In this document: piece by piece, positions 22,117-31,724 of the stretch
How the letters are laid out: each line of letters opens with the position of its first letter
How positions within the stretch are numbered: the stretch's first letter is position 1
Assembly: GCA_023433705.1 (NCBI GenBank)
Contig: JAEYUC010000095.1
Location: forward strand, 1-64,000
Length of the DNA: 64,000 nt
Reading direction: 5' to 3'
Origin: Pseudomonadota bacterium
GTDB lineage: Bacteria; Pseudomonadota; Gammaproteobacteria; Steroidobacterales; Steroidobacteraceae
Translations under genes and position numbers: made by a program
The notes under the pieces: generated by a model
What the model was told of the DNA's origin: nothing
The model's input: the letters and a program-made list of their open reading frames with translations, nothing else
Databases searched by the model: none

Positions 22117-22674
22117 TCAGCGCGCGCGCTGATAGTGCAGGGCGACCGCGCCGTTGCCGAGCGGCTTCGCCGAGATCAACTCGAGCCGTCGCGTACTGGG
22201 CAGCCCACTCTCGTAAAGTGTTGGGCCGTGGCCGACGATCCTGGGGTGGACGAGTAGTTTGTACTCGTCGATCAGATCCAGCCGATCCAGCTCGGTCGCG
22301 AGCTTGCCGCTGCCGAGAAGCACGCCGTTCGGAGTCGAGTCCTTGAGCTTTTGTACGCCGGCGCGCAGGTCACCGGCGATGTGGTGGCTGTTCGTCCACG
22401 GGAAATCGCTTCGCGTCGACGACACCACGTACTTCGGCTTGGCCTCCAGCTTGACCGCCCATTCGCGTACCGCCGGTGGCGCCTCCATGTCGCCGCGGGC
22501 GATCGCTGGCCAGAAGCTCTCCATCATCTCGTAGGTGACGCGGCCCCAGAGCATCGCTCCGCCTTCGTCCATGAGGCGTGTGAAGAAGGCGTGGGTCTCT
22601 TCGTCCGCAATTCCTTCGCGGTGGTCGACGCAGCCATCGAGGGTGACGTTGATGCTGAATGTAAGGATTCCCAT
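22117..22674 (-). CDS. Dihydrofolate reductase/RibD C-terminal-like reductase
   Basis: A 185-residue protein of the RibD C-terminal/YwjB type: MGILTFSINVTLDGCVDH, GGAMLWGRVTYEMMESFWP, KYVVSSTRSDFPW, NGVLLGSGKLATELDRLDLIDEYKLLVHPRIVGHGPTLYE. The NADPH-fold positions are kept but it lacks the DHFR catalytic details, and the substrate is unknown. Such genes are common cargo in accessory regions. It is separated from the DCC gene by 10 nt. Confidence 0.85.
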   Translation of the reverse strand: MGILTFSINVTLDGCVDHREGIADEETHAFFTRLMDEGGAMLWGRVTYEMMESFWPAIARGDMEAPPAVREWAVKLEAKPKYVVSSTRSDFPWTNSHHIAGDLRAGVQKLKDSTPNGVLLGSGKLATELDRLDLIDEYKLLVHPRIVGHGPTLYESGLPSTRRLELISAKPLGNGAVALHYQRAR

Positions 22675-22684
22675 GGTGTCCTAC

Positions 22685-23089
22685 CTACTCATACAAGAAT
22701 CGTTCGCTCAGCCCTGGTGTTGGCACCATGCACGATTCCGCCTTCCCGAACCAGGAGTATCTGTTTCTCGCAACGAAGTCGTACAGAAGATCACGCAGCG
22801 GGCGTGGCACTAACCAAAGCACGCGGAGAAGTCGCCACGCGCCCTTGAAGTGGCGCGCGATGCGAAGCGCGGCACCAGACCGTGTGTACACTTTGCCGTC
22901 ACTCAGCAACACGAAGCTTCCAACATCGGCGGTCGAAAAGCCGTGCTCACCGAGAAGACGAGCGCCTGCGGCCGACTGCAGCGGCGAGAACAGGAATCTC
23001 GGCCCCGACTCGTGCCGCAGGATGAATTGGACGGATCGAGCACACAGGTTGCAGAGGCCGTCGAAGATCACGATGTCGGTCACCTGCAT
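22685..23089 (-). CDS. DCC-family (DUF393) thiol-disulfide oxidoreductase-like protein
   Basis: A 134-residue protein with the family signature FDGLCNLC (DGxCxxC) near residues 9-16 and the long helical tail ALRIARHFKGAWRLLRVLWLVPRPLRDLLYDFVARNRYSWFG typical of DUF393. The family is a thioredoxin-fold group of unknown substrate. It sits between a VOC gene and the reductase gene in the minus-strand island. Confidence 0.88.
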   Translation of the reverse strand: MQVTDIVIFDGLCNLCARSVQFILRHESGPRFLFSPLQSAAGARLLGEHGFSTADVGSFVLLSDGKVYTRSGAALRIARHFKGAWRLLRVLWLVPRPLRDLLYDFVARNRYSWFGKAESCMVPTPGLSERFLYE

Positions 23090-23110
23090 CCCTTACATGC
23101 CCGGCCAAAG

Positions 23111-23506
23111 CTACGGCGGGCTGACAGGACGGGCATAACTTTCGACGAGCAGTTCCCACACGTGACCGTCGGGCTCTCCCCAGTAGACGATCGGGCTACC
23201 GAGGGATGTGTTGACCTTATAGTCCTCTGGGCCGTGCGGCAGGCTTCTGTAAGGAACCTTCAGCGATACGAGGCGGCCGAGCACTTGTTGAAACTCCGGG
23301 TCGGAAACCCGAAAGCAGTAGTGGCCCTTGGGAATGTCTCCAGTCCATTCATCAAAGTCGATCGTCAGCGTGTCGCTCACGTACACCGCCGTGAAAGGAC
23401 CAATGTTGGCCGGGCCGTAAGTGACGCCCAGGACCTCCGCGAGTCGCCTGGCTGCAGCGTCGCGATTTCTTGATGGAACCAGCAGGTGGTCGAGGTGAAT
23501 TGGCAT
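23111..23506 (-). CDS. VOC-family (glyoxalase/bleomycin-resistance-like) protein
   Basis: A 131-residue VOC protein starting MPIHLDHLLVPSRNRDAAARRLAEVLG. The beta-alpha-beta-beta-beta repeats show the metal-site positions: His at HLDHLLV, Glu-like TIDFDEW and GHYCFRV, and a final EPDGHVWELL. Its substrate is unknown; VOC proteins range from lyases to dioxygenases and drug-binding proteins. It begins 35 nt downstream of the attC-like site. Confidence 0.8.
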   Translation of the reverse strand: MPIHLDHLLVPSRNRDAAARRLAEVLGVTYGPANIGPFTAVYVSDTLTIDFDEWTGDIPKGHYCFRVSDPEFQQVLGRLVSLKVPYRSLPHGPEDYKVNTSLGSPIVYWGEPDGHVWELLVESYARPVSPP

Positions 23507-23540
23507 GGCTGTGAAACTGGCGATGAGCGAGATTCGTACC

Positions 23541-23628
23541 GGCTAACAATTGAACTGAGCGGCATACACGCCCAGGTTCGAGCTTGGGACTTCATCTTTC
23601 ACGCGTCCGCTCCAGCAAGCTGTTATGC
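23541..23628 (-). repeat. attC-like recombination site
   Basis: Outer boxes GGCTAAC (23541-23547) and GTTATGC (23622-23628) pair over TAACA/TGTTA; inner boxes GAGCGG (23557-23562) and CCGCTC (23607-23612) pair perfectly; both spacers are 8 nt. This R-spacer-L layout with a GTTAG core end is that of an integron attC. Read on the minus strand it starts at the stop codon of the VOC gene and ends GTTAGCC. No integrase gene is in the window. Confidence 0.5.
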
Positions 23629-24018
23629 GGCAACATTCAACTGCCATGACACGCCGAATCGGTCATTCAGCCAGGCAAAGCGCCGGCTGAAACCATAGTT
23701 GCCTGGAGGCATCAGAATGCCGCCGCCCTCGGATAGGGAAGCGAATGCGCGCTCCAGCATTGCCTCGTCGTCGAAGTCGACAAATATCGAACTTGATGGA
23801 GTGAAGGTGAACGCGTGCTTCACGAAGCTGTCGGAGCACATGAATTCCCGACCGCAGATTGTGAACACCGCTACCTGTATGGTGCCCGCCGGCCCTGGTC
23901 CGCTCTCGCCGTAGTGGGTCGCGGTCACCACACGTGAATCCGGGAAAATGCTCACGTACAGGTCCATTGCGGCCTGCGCCTTTCCTTCGAACATGAGAAA
24001 CGGTCGACTTGTCGCCAT
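23623..24018 (-). CDS. PhnB-like VOC-family protein
   Basis: A 131-residue protein of the PhnB/3-demethylubiquinone-methyltransferase-like VOC group: RPFLMFEGKAQAAMDLYVSIFPDSRVVTATHYGESGPGPAGTI, FTPSSSIFVDFDDEAMLERAFASLSEGGGILMPPGNYGFSRRFAWLNDRFGVSWQLN. The repeated FDDE... and DRFGVSWQLN endings are diagnostic. The function is unknown. Its TAA is inside the first box of the attC-like site and a GTTAGGA motif lies 23 nt before its ATG, so the gene looks like an integron cassette. Confidence 0.85.
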   Translation of the reverse strand: MATSRPFLMFEGKAQAAMDLYVSIFPDSRVVTATHYGESGPGPAGTIQVAVFTICGREFMCSDSFVKHAFTFTPSSSIFVDFDDEAMLERAFASLSEGGGILMPPGNYGFSRRFAWLNDRFGVSWQLNVAA

Positions 24019-24066
24019 GGTGTACCTGCATTTTCGTTGATCCTAACTATTTCGCCGAGCGCACAT

Positions 24067-26181
<2,115 letters not shown>

Positions 26182-26188
26182 AGACAGC

Positions 26189-26194
26189 TAGAAT
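26189..26194 (+). promoter_or_regulatory. -10-like box 6 nt before rlmI ATG
   Basis: TAGAAT is followed by six bases and the ATG, with no SD: the predicted transcript would start at or near the start codon. Confidence 0.4.
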
Positions 26195-26200
26195 ACGCCC

Positions 26201-27400
26201 ATGTCCGTCCCCGTCCTGAAACTCAAGCGCGGCGAAGACCGCCGACTGCGCTCCGGCCACCTGTGGATCTTCAGCAACGAGGTCGACACGGCGGCCACGC
26301 CGTTGACGCAGTTCGAACCCGGTACCGTGGTCGATGTGCGATCCGACCGCGACCAGTTCCTGGGATTCGCCTACGTCAATCCGCGCACGCTGATCGCCGC
26401 GCGCATCGTCGGCCGCGATCCCGCCTATCCACTCGACGGCTCGCTCATCGTGCACCGCCTGCGCGTGGCGCTGGCGCTGCGCGAACGGCTGTACCGTGAG
26501 CCTTATTACCGCCTCGCGTTCGGGGAGTCCGACGGATTGCCGGGACTCGTGCTCGACCGCTACGGCGACGTGATCGTGGCGCAAAGCGGCACGGCCGGCA
26601 TCGACCGCCTGCGCGCCGAGGTCGAGGCTGCCGTGCGCAAGGTCACCATCGCCCGCGAGATCGTCTGGAAAAACGACTCGGGCGCGCGCGAGCTCGAAGG
26701 CCTCGAGCAGTCGGTGAGCCTCGCCGGTGGGCAGGGCGGAGAGGTCCCGAAGGAGATCTCGGTCCGCGAACAGGGCATCGACTTCGTCGCGCCGCTGGCC
26801 GAGGGCCAGAAAACCGGCTGGTTCTACGACCAGGCCGCGAACCGCGAGCGCCTGCGGCGATATCTGCCTGCCGGCGCACGCGTGCTCGACGTGTGCAGCT
26901 ACGTTGGTGGTTGGGCGGTGAGTGCGCTCAAGGGCGGAGCGGACAGCGCGGCCTGCGTGGATTCGTCGGCGACCGCGCTCGATTACGTCACCCGCAATGC
27001 GCGCGCCAATGGCGTCGAGGTCGAAACCATCCGCGACGATGCGTTCGATGCGCTGCAGGCGCTCAACGCGAGCGGCGCGCGCTTCGACGTCGTGATCCTC
27101 GATCCGCCGGCATTCGCGAAGCGCAAGAAGGATGCGCCGCAAGCGTTCGCGGCCTATCGCAAATTGAATCAGCTCGCGATGCCGCTCATCGAGCGCGATG
27201 GCCTGCTCGTGTCGTGTTCGTGCTCCTATCACATGCCGGCCGACGATCTGCAGTCGGCGATCCAGGCCGCGGCGCGGCATTCGAGCCGCTTCGTCCAGGT
27301 GCTCGAGCTGGGCGGACAATCGCCCGACCATCCCGTGCATCCGGCGATCCCCGAGACTCGCTACCTCAAGGCCTTTTTCTGCCGCGTTACGCGTGAATAG
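26201..27400 (+). CDS. rlmI: RlmI-like 23S rRNA m5C1962 methyltransferase
   Basis: A 399-residue SAM-dependent rRNA methyltransferase (E. coli RlmI is 396). An N-terminal PUA domain (LKRGEDRRLRSGHLWIFSNEV) leads to a Rossmann domain with DVCSYVGGWAVSAL (SAM loop) and the catalytic region ILDPPAFAKRKKDA, followed by SCSCSYHM. It methylates C1962 of 23S rRNA. A TAGAAT box sits six bases before the ATG. Confidence 0.93.
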   Translation: MSVPVLKLKRGEDRRLRSGHLWIFSNEVDTAATPLTQFEPGTVVDVRSDRDQFLGFAYVNPRTLIAARIVGRDPAYPLDGSLIVHRLRVALALRERLYREPYYRLAFGESDGLPGLVLDRYGDVIVAQSGTAGIDRLRAEVEAAVRKVTIAREIVWKNDSGARELEGLEQSVSLAGGQGGEVPKEISVREQGIDFVAPLAEGQKTGWFYDQAANRERLRRYLPAGARVLDVCSYVGGWAVSALKGGADSAACVDSSATALDYVTRNARANGVEVETIRDDAFDALQALNASGARFDVVILDPPAFAKRKKDAPQAFAAYRKLNQLAMPLIERDGLLVSCSCSYHMPADDLQSAIQAAARHSSRFVQVLELGGQSPDHPVHPAIPETRYLKAFFCRVTRE

Positions 27401-27404
27401 AACG

Positions 27405-27410
27405 TAGAAT
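27405..27410 (+). promoter_or_regulatory. -10-like box 8 nt before lgt ATG
   Basis: TAGAAT is followed by eight bases and the ATG of lgt; no SD is visible, consistent with a leaderless start. Confidence 0.4.
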
Positions 27411-27418
27411 CGCGCCCG

Positions 27419-28237
27419 ATGCTCCAGTACCCCGGCTTCAACAAGATCGCGTTCGAGATCCCGCTGTTCGGGGACAACGCGCTGAAGATCCATTGGTACG
27501 GAATCATGTACCTGGTCGCGTTCGCGGCGGCCTGGTGGCTGGGCCGCGTGCGGGCGCGAAAGCCGGGATCGACCTGGAAGCCCATCGACGTCGACGACTT
27601 CATCTTCTTCGGCATGCTCGGCACGCTGCTCGGCGGACGTCTCGGCTACGTTTTTTTCTACGGCCTCGAGTACTGGACCGCCGAGGAATGGTGGTACCCG
27701 ATCAAGGTCTGGGACGGCGGCATGTCGTTCCACGGCGGGTTGTTAGGCGTGCTCATCGCGTTCGCGATCTTCGCGGTCCGCCGCAAGCGCCGCATCGCAG
27801 ACGTGTTCGATTTCGCGGCGCCGCTGCCCGGCATCGGCATCCTGGCCGTGCGCATCGGCAACTTCATCAATGCCGAGTTGTGGGGCAAGCCCACCGATGT
27901 GCCGTGGGGATTCGTCTACAACGGCGTCGGGCGGCACGCGACGCAGCTCTACGAAGCGGCGCTCGAAGGCGCGCTGCTGTTCGCCGTCCTCTGGTGGTAC
28001 ACGTCGAAGCCGCGGCCGCGCCTCGCGCCGTCGGGCCTGTTCCTGGTCATCTATTCGGCGAGCCGGATCTTCGTGGAATTCTGGCGCCTGCCGGACGAGC
28101 ACCTGGGCTATCTCGCGGGCGGCTGGCTCACCATGGGCATGTTGCTCAGCCTGCCGATGCTGCTGGTGGGTCTCACGCTGCTCTTCCTGGCGTATCGTCG
28201 GCGCCAGCCCTCGGGTAACTTCGTGTTGCAGTCATGA
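27419..28237 (+). CDS. lgt: Lgt, prolipoprotein diacylglyceryl transferase
   Basis: A 272-residue integral membrane enzyme that transfers diacylglycerol from phosphatidylglycerol to the lipobox cysteine. The Lgt signature is intact: GGRLGYVFFYG, WDGGMSFHGGLLGV (catalytic His) and RIGNFINAELWGKPTDVPWG (essential Arg/Asn/Glu), then RHATQLYEAALEG. It overlaps thyA as ATGA. Its substrates in this window would include RlpA, the FKBP protein and two unknown lipoproteins. Confidence 0.97.
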   Translation: MLQYPGFNKIAFEIPLFGDNALKIHWYGIMYLVAFAAAWWLGRVRARKPGSTWKPIDVDDFIFFGMLGTLLGGRLGYVFFYGLEYWTAEEWWYPIKVWDGGMSFHGGLLGVLIAFAIFAVRRKRRIADVFDFAAPLPGIGILAVRIGNFINAELWGKPTDVPWGFVYNGVGRHATQLYEAALEGALLFAVLWWYTSKPRPRLAPSGLFLVIYSASRIFVEFWRLPDEHLGYLAGGWLTMGMLLSLPMLLVGLTLLFLAYRRRQPSGNFVLQS

Positions 28238-29028
28238 AGCAGTACCTCGATTTCATGCGCCACGTGCGCCGCAACGGCGCGAGCAAGTCGGACCGCACTG
28301 GCACGGGCACGCTGTCGGTGTTCGGTTATCAGATGCGCTTCGATCTCGCCGCGGGTTTCCCGCTGGTCACGACGAAGCGCGTGCACTTCAAGTCCATCGC
28401 GTACGAGCTGCTGTGGTTTCTGCGCGGCGACACGAACACGAAATTCCTGCGCGATCACGGCGTGACCATCTGGGACGAGTGGGCCGACGAGAACGGCGAG
28501 CTCGGTCCCGTGTACGGCAAGCAGTGGCGCTCGTGGCCGGCGGCCGACGGTCGCGAGATCGACCAGATCTCGAATGTCGTGCAGCAGTTGCGCACGAAAC
28601 CCGACTCGCGCCGCATCATCGTCAGCGCGTGGAACGTCGGCGAGCTCGACGCGATGAAACTGCAGCCCTGCCACGCGTTCTTCCAGTTCTACGTGTCGGA
28701 CCGCAAGTTGTCCTGCCAGCTCTACCAGCGCAGCGCCGACATCTTCCTCGGTGTGCCATTCAACATCGCGTCCTACGCGCTGCTGACCCACATGCTCGCG
28801 CAGCAATGCGACCTCGAAGTGGGAGAGTTCGTGTGGACCGGCGGCGACTGCCACCTCTACGCGAACCACCTCACGCAGGTCGACGAGCAGCTGGCGCGCG
28901 TGCCGCTCGCGCTGCCGAAGCTGCAGATCGCGCGCCGCCCGCCGACCATTTTCGATTACACGTTCGAAGACTTTCAGCTCGTGAATTACCAGCATCATCC
29001 GGCCATCAAGGCACCCGTAGCAGTATGA
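28234..29028 (+). CDS. thyA: ThyA, thymidylate synthase
   Basis: A 264-residue enzyme, identical in length to E. coli ThyA. The catalytic Cys146 is in LQPCHAFFQFYV; the folate and dUMP loops (SKSDRTGTGT, DSRRIIVSAWNV, QRSADIFLGVPFNIASYALL) are intact. It makes dTMP and dihydrofolate, which FolA (30244) then reduces. It overlaps lgt upstream and the SET-domain gene downstream, both as ATGA. Confidence 0.98.
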   Translation: MKQYLDFMRHVRRNGASKSDRTGTGTLSVFGYQMRFDLAAGFPLVTTKRVHFKSIAYELLWFLRGDTNTKFLRDHGVTIWDEWADENGELGPVYGKQWRSWPAADGREIDQISNVVQQLRTKPDSRRIIVSAWNVGELDAMKLQPCHAFFQFYVSDRKLSCQLYQRSADIFLGVPFNIASYALLTHMLAQQCDLEVGEFVWTGGDCHLYANHLTQVDEQLARVPLALPKLQIARRPPTIFDYTFEDFQLVNYQHHPAIKAPVAV

Positions 29029-29660
29029 AAAAGAAGATAGACATGTCGAGCCAGCCGCAACCCACCCGTGGCGGCCCGCCGATCGCCAGCTCGCCGCTGA
29101 TCGAAGTCCGCAATTCGCCCGTGCACGGGCGCGGCGTGTTCGCGGTGGCGCACATTCCGAAGGGCACCCGTATCCTCGAATATCTCGGCGATCGCATCTC
29201 GCACGCCGCGGCCGACGCGCGCTACGAGGATCACGACGAGAACGACAACCACACGTTCCTGTTCATCGTCGACAAGAAGACGGTGATCGACGCCGGCGTC
29301 GGCGGCAACGACGCGCGCTTCATCAATCACCAGTGCTCGGGCAACTGCGAATCGGTGATCGAGAACCGCCGCGTGTTCATCGATGCGACGCGCGACATCG
29401 AGCCGGGCGAGGAGCTCGGTTACGACTACGAGATCGGACGCGAGAAAGACGACCCACCCAACGTCGACGAGATCTACGCCTGCCGCTGCGGCTCGCCGCA
29501 GTGCCGTGGAACCATGTTATGGCCGCCCAAGAAACCCGTACTGAAGGCCAAGGCGAAGCGACGACCGAAGGCCGCTCCGAAAACAGCCAGGAAGGCGGAC
29601 CCTCGCAAGGATCGGCGTCCTCGAGCGGACCGCAGACAGCGGACGCGCCGCCGGGCCTGA
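29025..29660 (+). CDS. SET-domain protein lysine methyltransferase-like, with basic tail
   Basis: A 211-residue protein overlapping thyA as ATGA. The SET domain shows SPVHGRGVFAVAHIPKGTRI, the SAM/knot motif NDARFINHQCSGNCES (canonical RFINHxCxxNC), ELGYDYE (canonical ELTYDY) and a post-SET zinc motif CRCGSPQCRGTM. So the protein looks catalytically complete. The target is unknown; bacterial SET proteins can methylate ribosomal or DNA-binding proteins. The last 45 residues are Lys/Arg-rich. That tail is read from DNA that overlaps the next gene by 142 nt in another frame. Confidence 0.85.
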   Translation: MKKKIDMSSQPQPTRGGPPIASSPLIEVRNSPVHGRGVFAVAHIPKGTRILEYLGDRISHAAADARYEDHDENDNHTFLFIVDKKTVIDAGVGGNDARFINHQCSGNCESVIENRRVFIDATRDIEPGEELGYDYEIGREKDDPPNVDEIYACRCGSPQCRGTMLWPPKKPVLKAKAKRRPKAAPKTARKADPRKDRRPRADRRQRTRRRA

Positions 29661-30247
29661 TCGAACAGCTCGCGCAGCGCGGGTTCGCCGTGGTCGACGA
29701 TTTCGCCGACCCGGAGTTGCTCGGCGCGCTCCACGATCGCTGCATCGAGCTGCATGCGGCGGGCGCGTTGCGTGCGGCGCGCGTCGGCCGTGGGCCGAAC
29801 GAGCGATTCGATCCGGAAGTGCGCGGCGACTTCATCTCGTGGCTCACCCATCCCGAGCGCGATGCCGAACAACGTCTGCTGGCGCGCCTCGATGAATTGC
29901 GCATGAAACTCAACCGCGAGCTCATGGCCGGCCTCGAGGATTTCCAGGGACACTTCGCGCTGTACCCGGCGGGCGCCGCGTACGCGCGGCATTTCGATCG
30001 GCTGGTCGGCTCCGACACGCGCGTGATCTCCGCCGTCGTGTATCTCAATTCCGGCTGGACCGCGGAGGATGGAGGCCAGCTTCACCTGTTCCTGGCGGGC
30101 GGCGAGATCTTCGAGATCCTGCCCGTCGGCGGGCGGCTCGTCGCATTCCAGTCGGACCGGTTCGAGCACGAGGTCCTGCCGGCGCGGCGCGAGCGCATGA
30201 GTTTCACGGGCTGGTTCCGCCGCCGGCCGATCGAAGGATTCCTGTGA
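29519..30247 (+). CDS. 2-oxoglutarate/Fe(II) oxygenase (prolyl-4-hydroxylase-like)
   Basis: A 242-residue protein whose first in-frame start is the ATG at 29519, 142 nt inside the SET gene. The first 47 residues are Glu/Gly/Ser/Gln-rich. The oxygenase fold follows (LIEQLAQRGFAVVDDFADP), with the metal pair His/Asp in YARHFDRLVG and the distal His plus 2OG-binding Arg in FEHEVLPARRERMSFTGWF. The family hydroxylates proteins such as EF-Tu or ribosomal proteins, or small molecules; the target is unknown. It ends with a GTGA overlap into folA. Confidence 0.83.
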   Translation: MAAQETRTEGQGEATTEGRSENSQEGGPSQGSASSSGPQTADAPPGLIEQLAQRGFAVVDDFADPELLGALHDRCIELHAAGALRAARVGRGPNERFDPEVRGDFISWLTHPERDAEQRLLARLDELRMKLNRELMAGLEDFQGHFALYPAGAAYARHFDRLVGSDTRVISAVVYLNSGWTAEDGGQLHLFLAGGEIFEILPVGGRLVAFQSDRFEHEVLPARRERMSFTGWFRRRPIEGFL

Positions 30248-30738
30248 GCACACCGCTCGTGACGCTGATCGTCGCGGTCGCCGACACCGGCGTGATCGGG
30301 CGCGACAACACGCTGCCCTGGCACCTGCCGGACGATCTCAAACGTTTCAAGCGTCTCACGATGGGAAAACCCATCGTGATGGGACGAAAGACTTACGAGT
30401 CCATCGGCAAGCCACTGCCCGGACGGCAGAACATCGTGCTGACGCGTGACGCTAACTACCGACGGGACGGCGTCACCGTGGTGCACGACGTCGATGCTGC
30501 GATGCGCGCGGCCGGCGAGGCGCCCGAGATCATGATCATCGGCGGCGCGGACCTGTTCAGGCTGTTCCGGCCCAGGGCCGGGCGCCTTCATCTCACCCGC
30601 GTTCACGGCGACATTTCGGGCGACGTCTTATGGTCGGAGCTCGACAGGAGCGAATGGAGCCTCGTGGAGCGCGAGCCACATGCCGCAGATGAGCGACATG
30701 CGTGGCCGATGACATTCGAGCTGTGGGAAAAACGGTAG
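30244..30738 (+). CDS. folA: FolA, dihydrofolate reductase
   Basis: A 164-residue DHFR starting with GTG at 30244, overlapping the oxygenase stop. The core motifs VAVADTGVIGRDNTLPWHLPDDLKRFKRLTMGKPIVMGRKTYESIGKPLPGRQNIV are standard, including the acidic catalytic residue in LPDD and the NADPH loop GRKT; IMIIGGADLF is the second NADP loop. It restores tetrahydrofolate used by ThyA and GcvT. It is last in lgt-thyA-SET-2OG-folA, a single coupled run. Confidence 0.96.
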   Translation: MSTPLVTLIVAVADTGVIGRDNTLPWHLPDDLKRFKRLTMGKPIVMGRKTYESIGKPLPGRQNIVLTRDANYRRDGVTVVHDVDAAMRAAGEAPEIMIIGGADLFRLFRPRAGRLHLTRVHGDISGDVLWSELDRSEWSLVEREPHAADERHAWPMTFELWEKR

Positions 30739-30793
30739 GTATCAGCCGAAAAACGTGCCAATACCCCCCACGTCAGGATAAGCTCGCGCACCT

Positions 30794-31498
30794 ATGAAAA
30801 AACTCACCGCCATTGCGGCATTGATCTGCACCGTAACCCTCACATCCTGCTCGGCCAAGGAAAAAGAGGTCAAAGTCGAAACCGACGAGCAGAAGACGGC
30901 CTATGCGATCGGCCAGCTCATGAGCCAGCAGCTCGTGACGTTCGATCTCACACCGGAAGAACTCGCGCTCGTGCAGAAAGGCCTGGCGGATGGCGTCAAG
31001 GGCACGAAGACCGACGTCGTCGCCGAGGAATTCATCCCCAAAGTGCAGGCGATGCAGCAGGCGCGCATGATCGCGTTCACCGAGAAGAACGCGAAGGCCG
31101 GCACGGACTACCTCGCGAAGACCGAAAAGGAAGTGAACGTCTCCAAGCTGCCGAGCGGCGTGCTCGTCAAGCACACGAAGGAAGGCACGGGCGCCACACC
31201 GGTCGCGACCGATGAGGTGAAGGTGCACTACGAAGGCCGCCTCATCGACGGCAAGGTGTTCGACAGCTCCAAGCAGCGCGGCGAACCCGCGGTGTTCCCG
31301 CTGAACCAGGTGATCCCGTGCTGGACTGAAGCCGTCCAGACCATGAAGGTCGGCGGCACCGCCACCGTGATCTGCCCGCAGGAGACCGCCTATGGCGAGC
31401 GCGGCTCACCGCCGAAGATCATGCCGAAGTCGACGCTGGTGTTCGATGTCGAACTACTGGACATCGTGAAGGCACCCGCCGAGGCGCCGGCTCCCTGA
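30794..31498 (+). CDS. FKBP-type peptidyl-prolyl isomerase lipoprotein
   Basis: A 234-residue lipoprotein: signal and lipobox TLTSC (Cys19), an N-terminal dimerisation/chaperone-like helical region (YAIGQLMSQQLVTFDLTPEELALVQKGL) and a C-terminal FKBP domain (VKVHYEGRLIDGKVFDSSKQRGEPAVFPLNQVIPCWTEAVQ, CPQETAYGERGSPPKIMPKSTLVFDVELLDI). The layout matches the FkpA/Mip group, periplasmic isomerases that aid outer-membrane protein folding. GGATAAG lies 11 nt before the ATG; an intrinsic terminator follows. Confidence 0.93.
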   Translation: MKKLTAIAALICTVTLTSCSAKEKEVKVETDEQKTAYAIGQLMSQQLVTFDLTPEELALVQKGLADGVKGTKTDVVAEEFIPKVQAMQQARMIAFTEKNAKAGTDYLAKTEKEVNVSKLPSGVLVKHTKEGTGATPVATDEVKVHYEGRLIDGKVFDSSKQRGEPAVFPLNQVIPCWTEAVQTMKVGGTATVICPQETAYGERGSPPKIMPKSTLVFDVELLDIVKAPAEAPAP

Positions 31499-31523
31499 TC
31501 GACTGACTTTTCATTCGCCGAGA

Positions 31524-31556
31524 GGGCGCGGAGGCCACGGCTTCCGCGCCCTTTTT
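31524..31556 (+). terminator. Terminator after the FKBP gene
   Basis: A 9-bp stem GGGCGCGGA (31524-31532) pairs with 31543-31551 and is followed by TTTTT. Confidence 0.88.
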
Positions 31557-31675
31557 CATTCCGGCGGCAGCAACCATCACGGCGATACCTAACTACATAA
31601 GCTTCTTTCCGATAGCGTCGATTTGTCGGGAAAAGTCGTGATTTCGTCGCGCACCCATTTCGGGTGGGGCGTATA

Positions 31676-31691
31676 CTGTACGCATACACAG
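31676..31691 (+). promoter_or_regulatory. LexA (SOS) box upstream of the HNH gene
   Basis: CTGT at 31676-31679 and ACAG at 31688-31691 are separated by exactly 8 nt, and the box is preceded by TA, a near-perfect E. coli-type LexA site. It overlaps TATACT (31672-31677), which could be the -10 box, so LexA binding would block transcription of the gene starting at 31725. Confidence 0.65.
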
Positions 31692-31724
31692 CCTGACGAA
31701 TTCATTCGGTACATGGAGTTGCCA

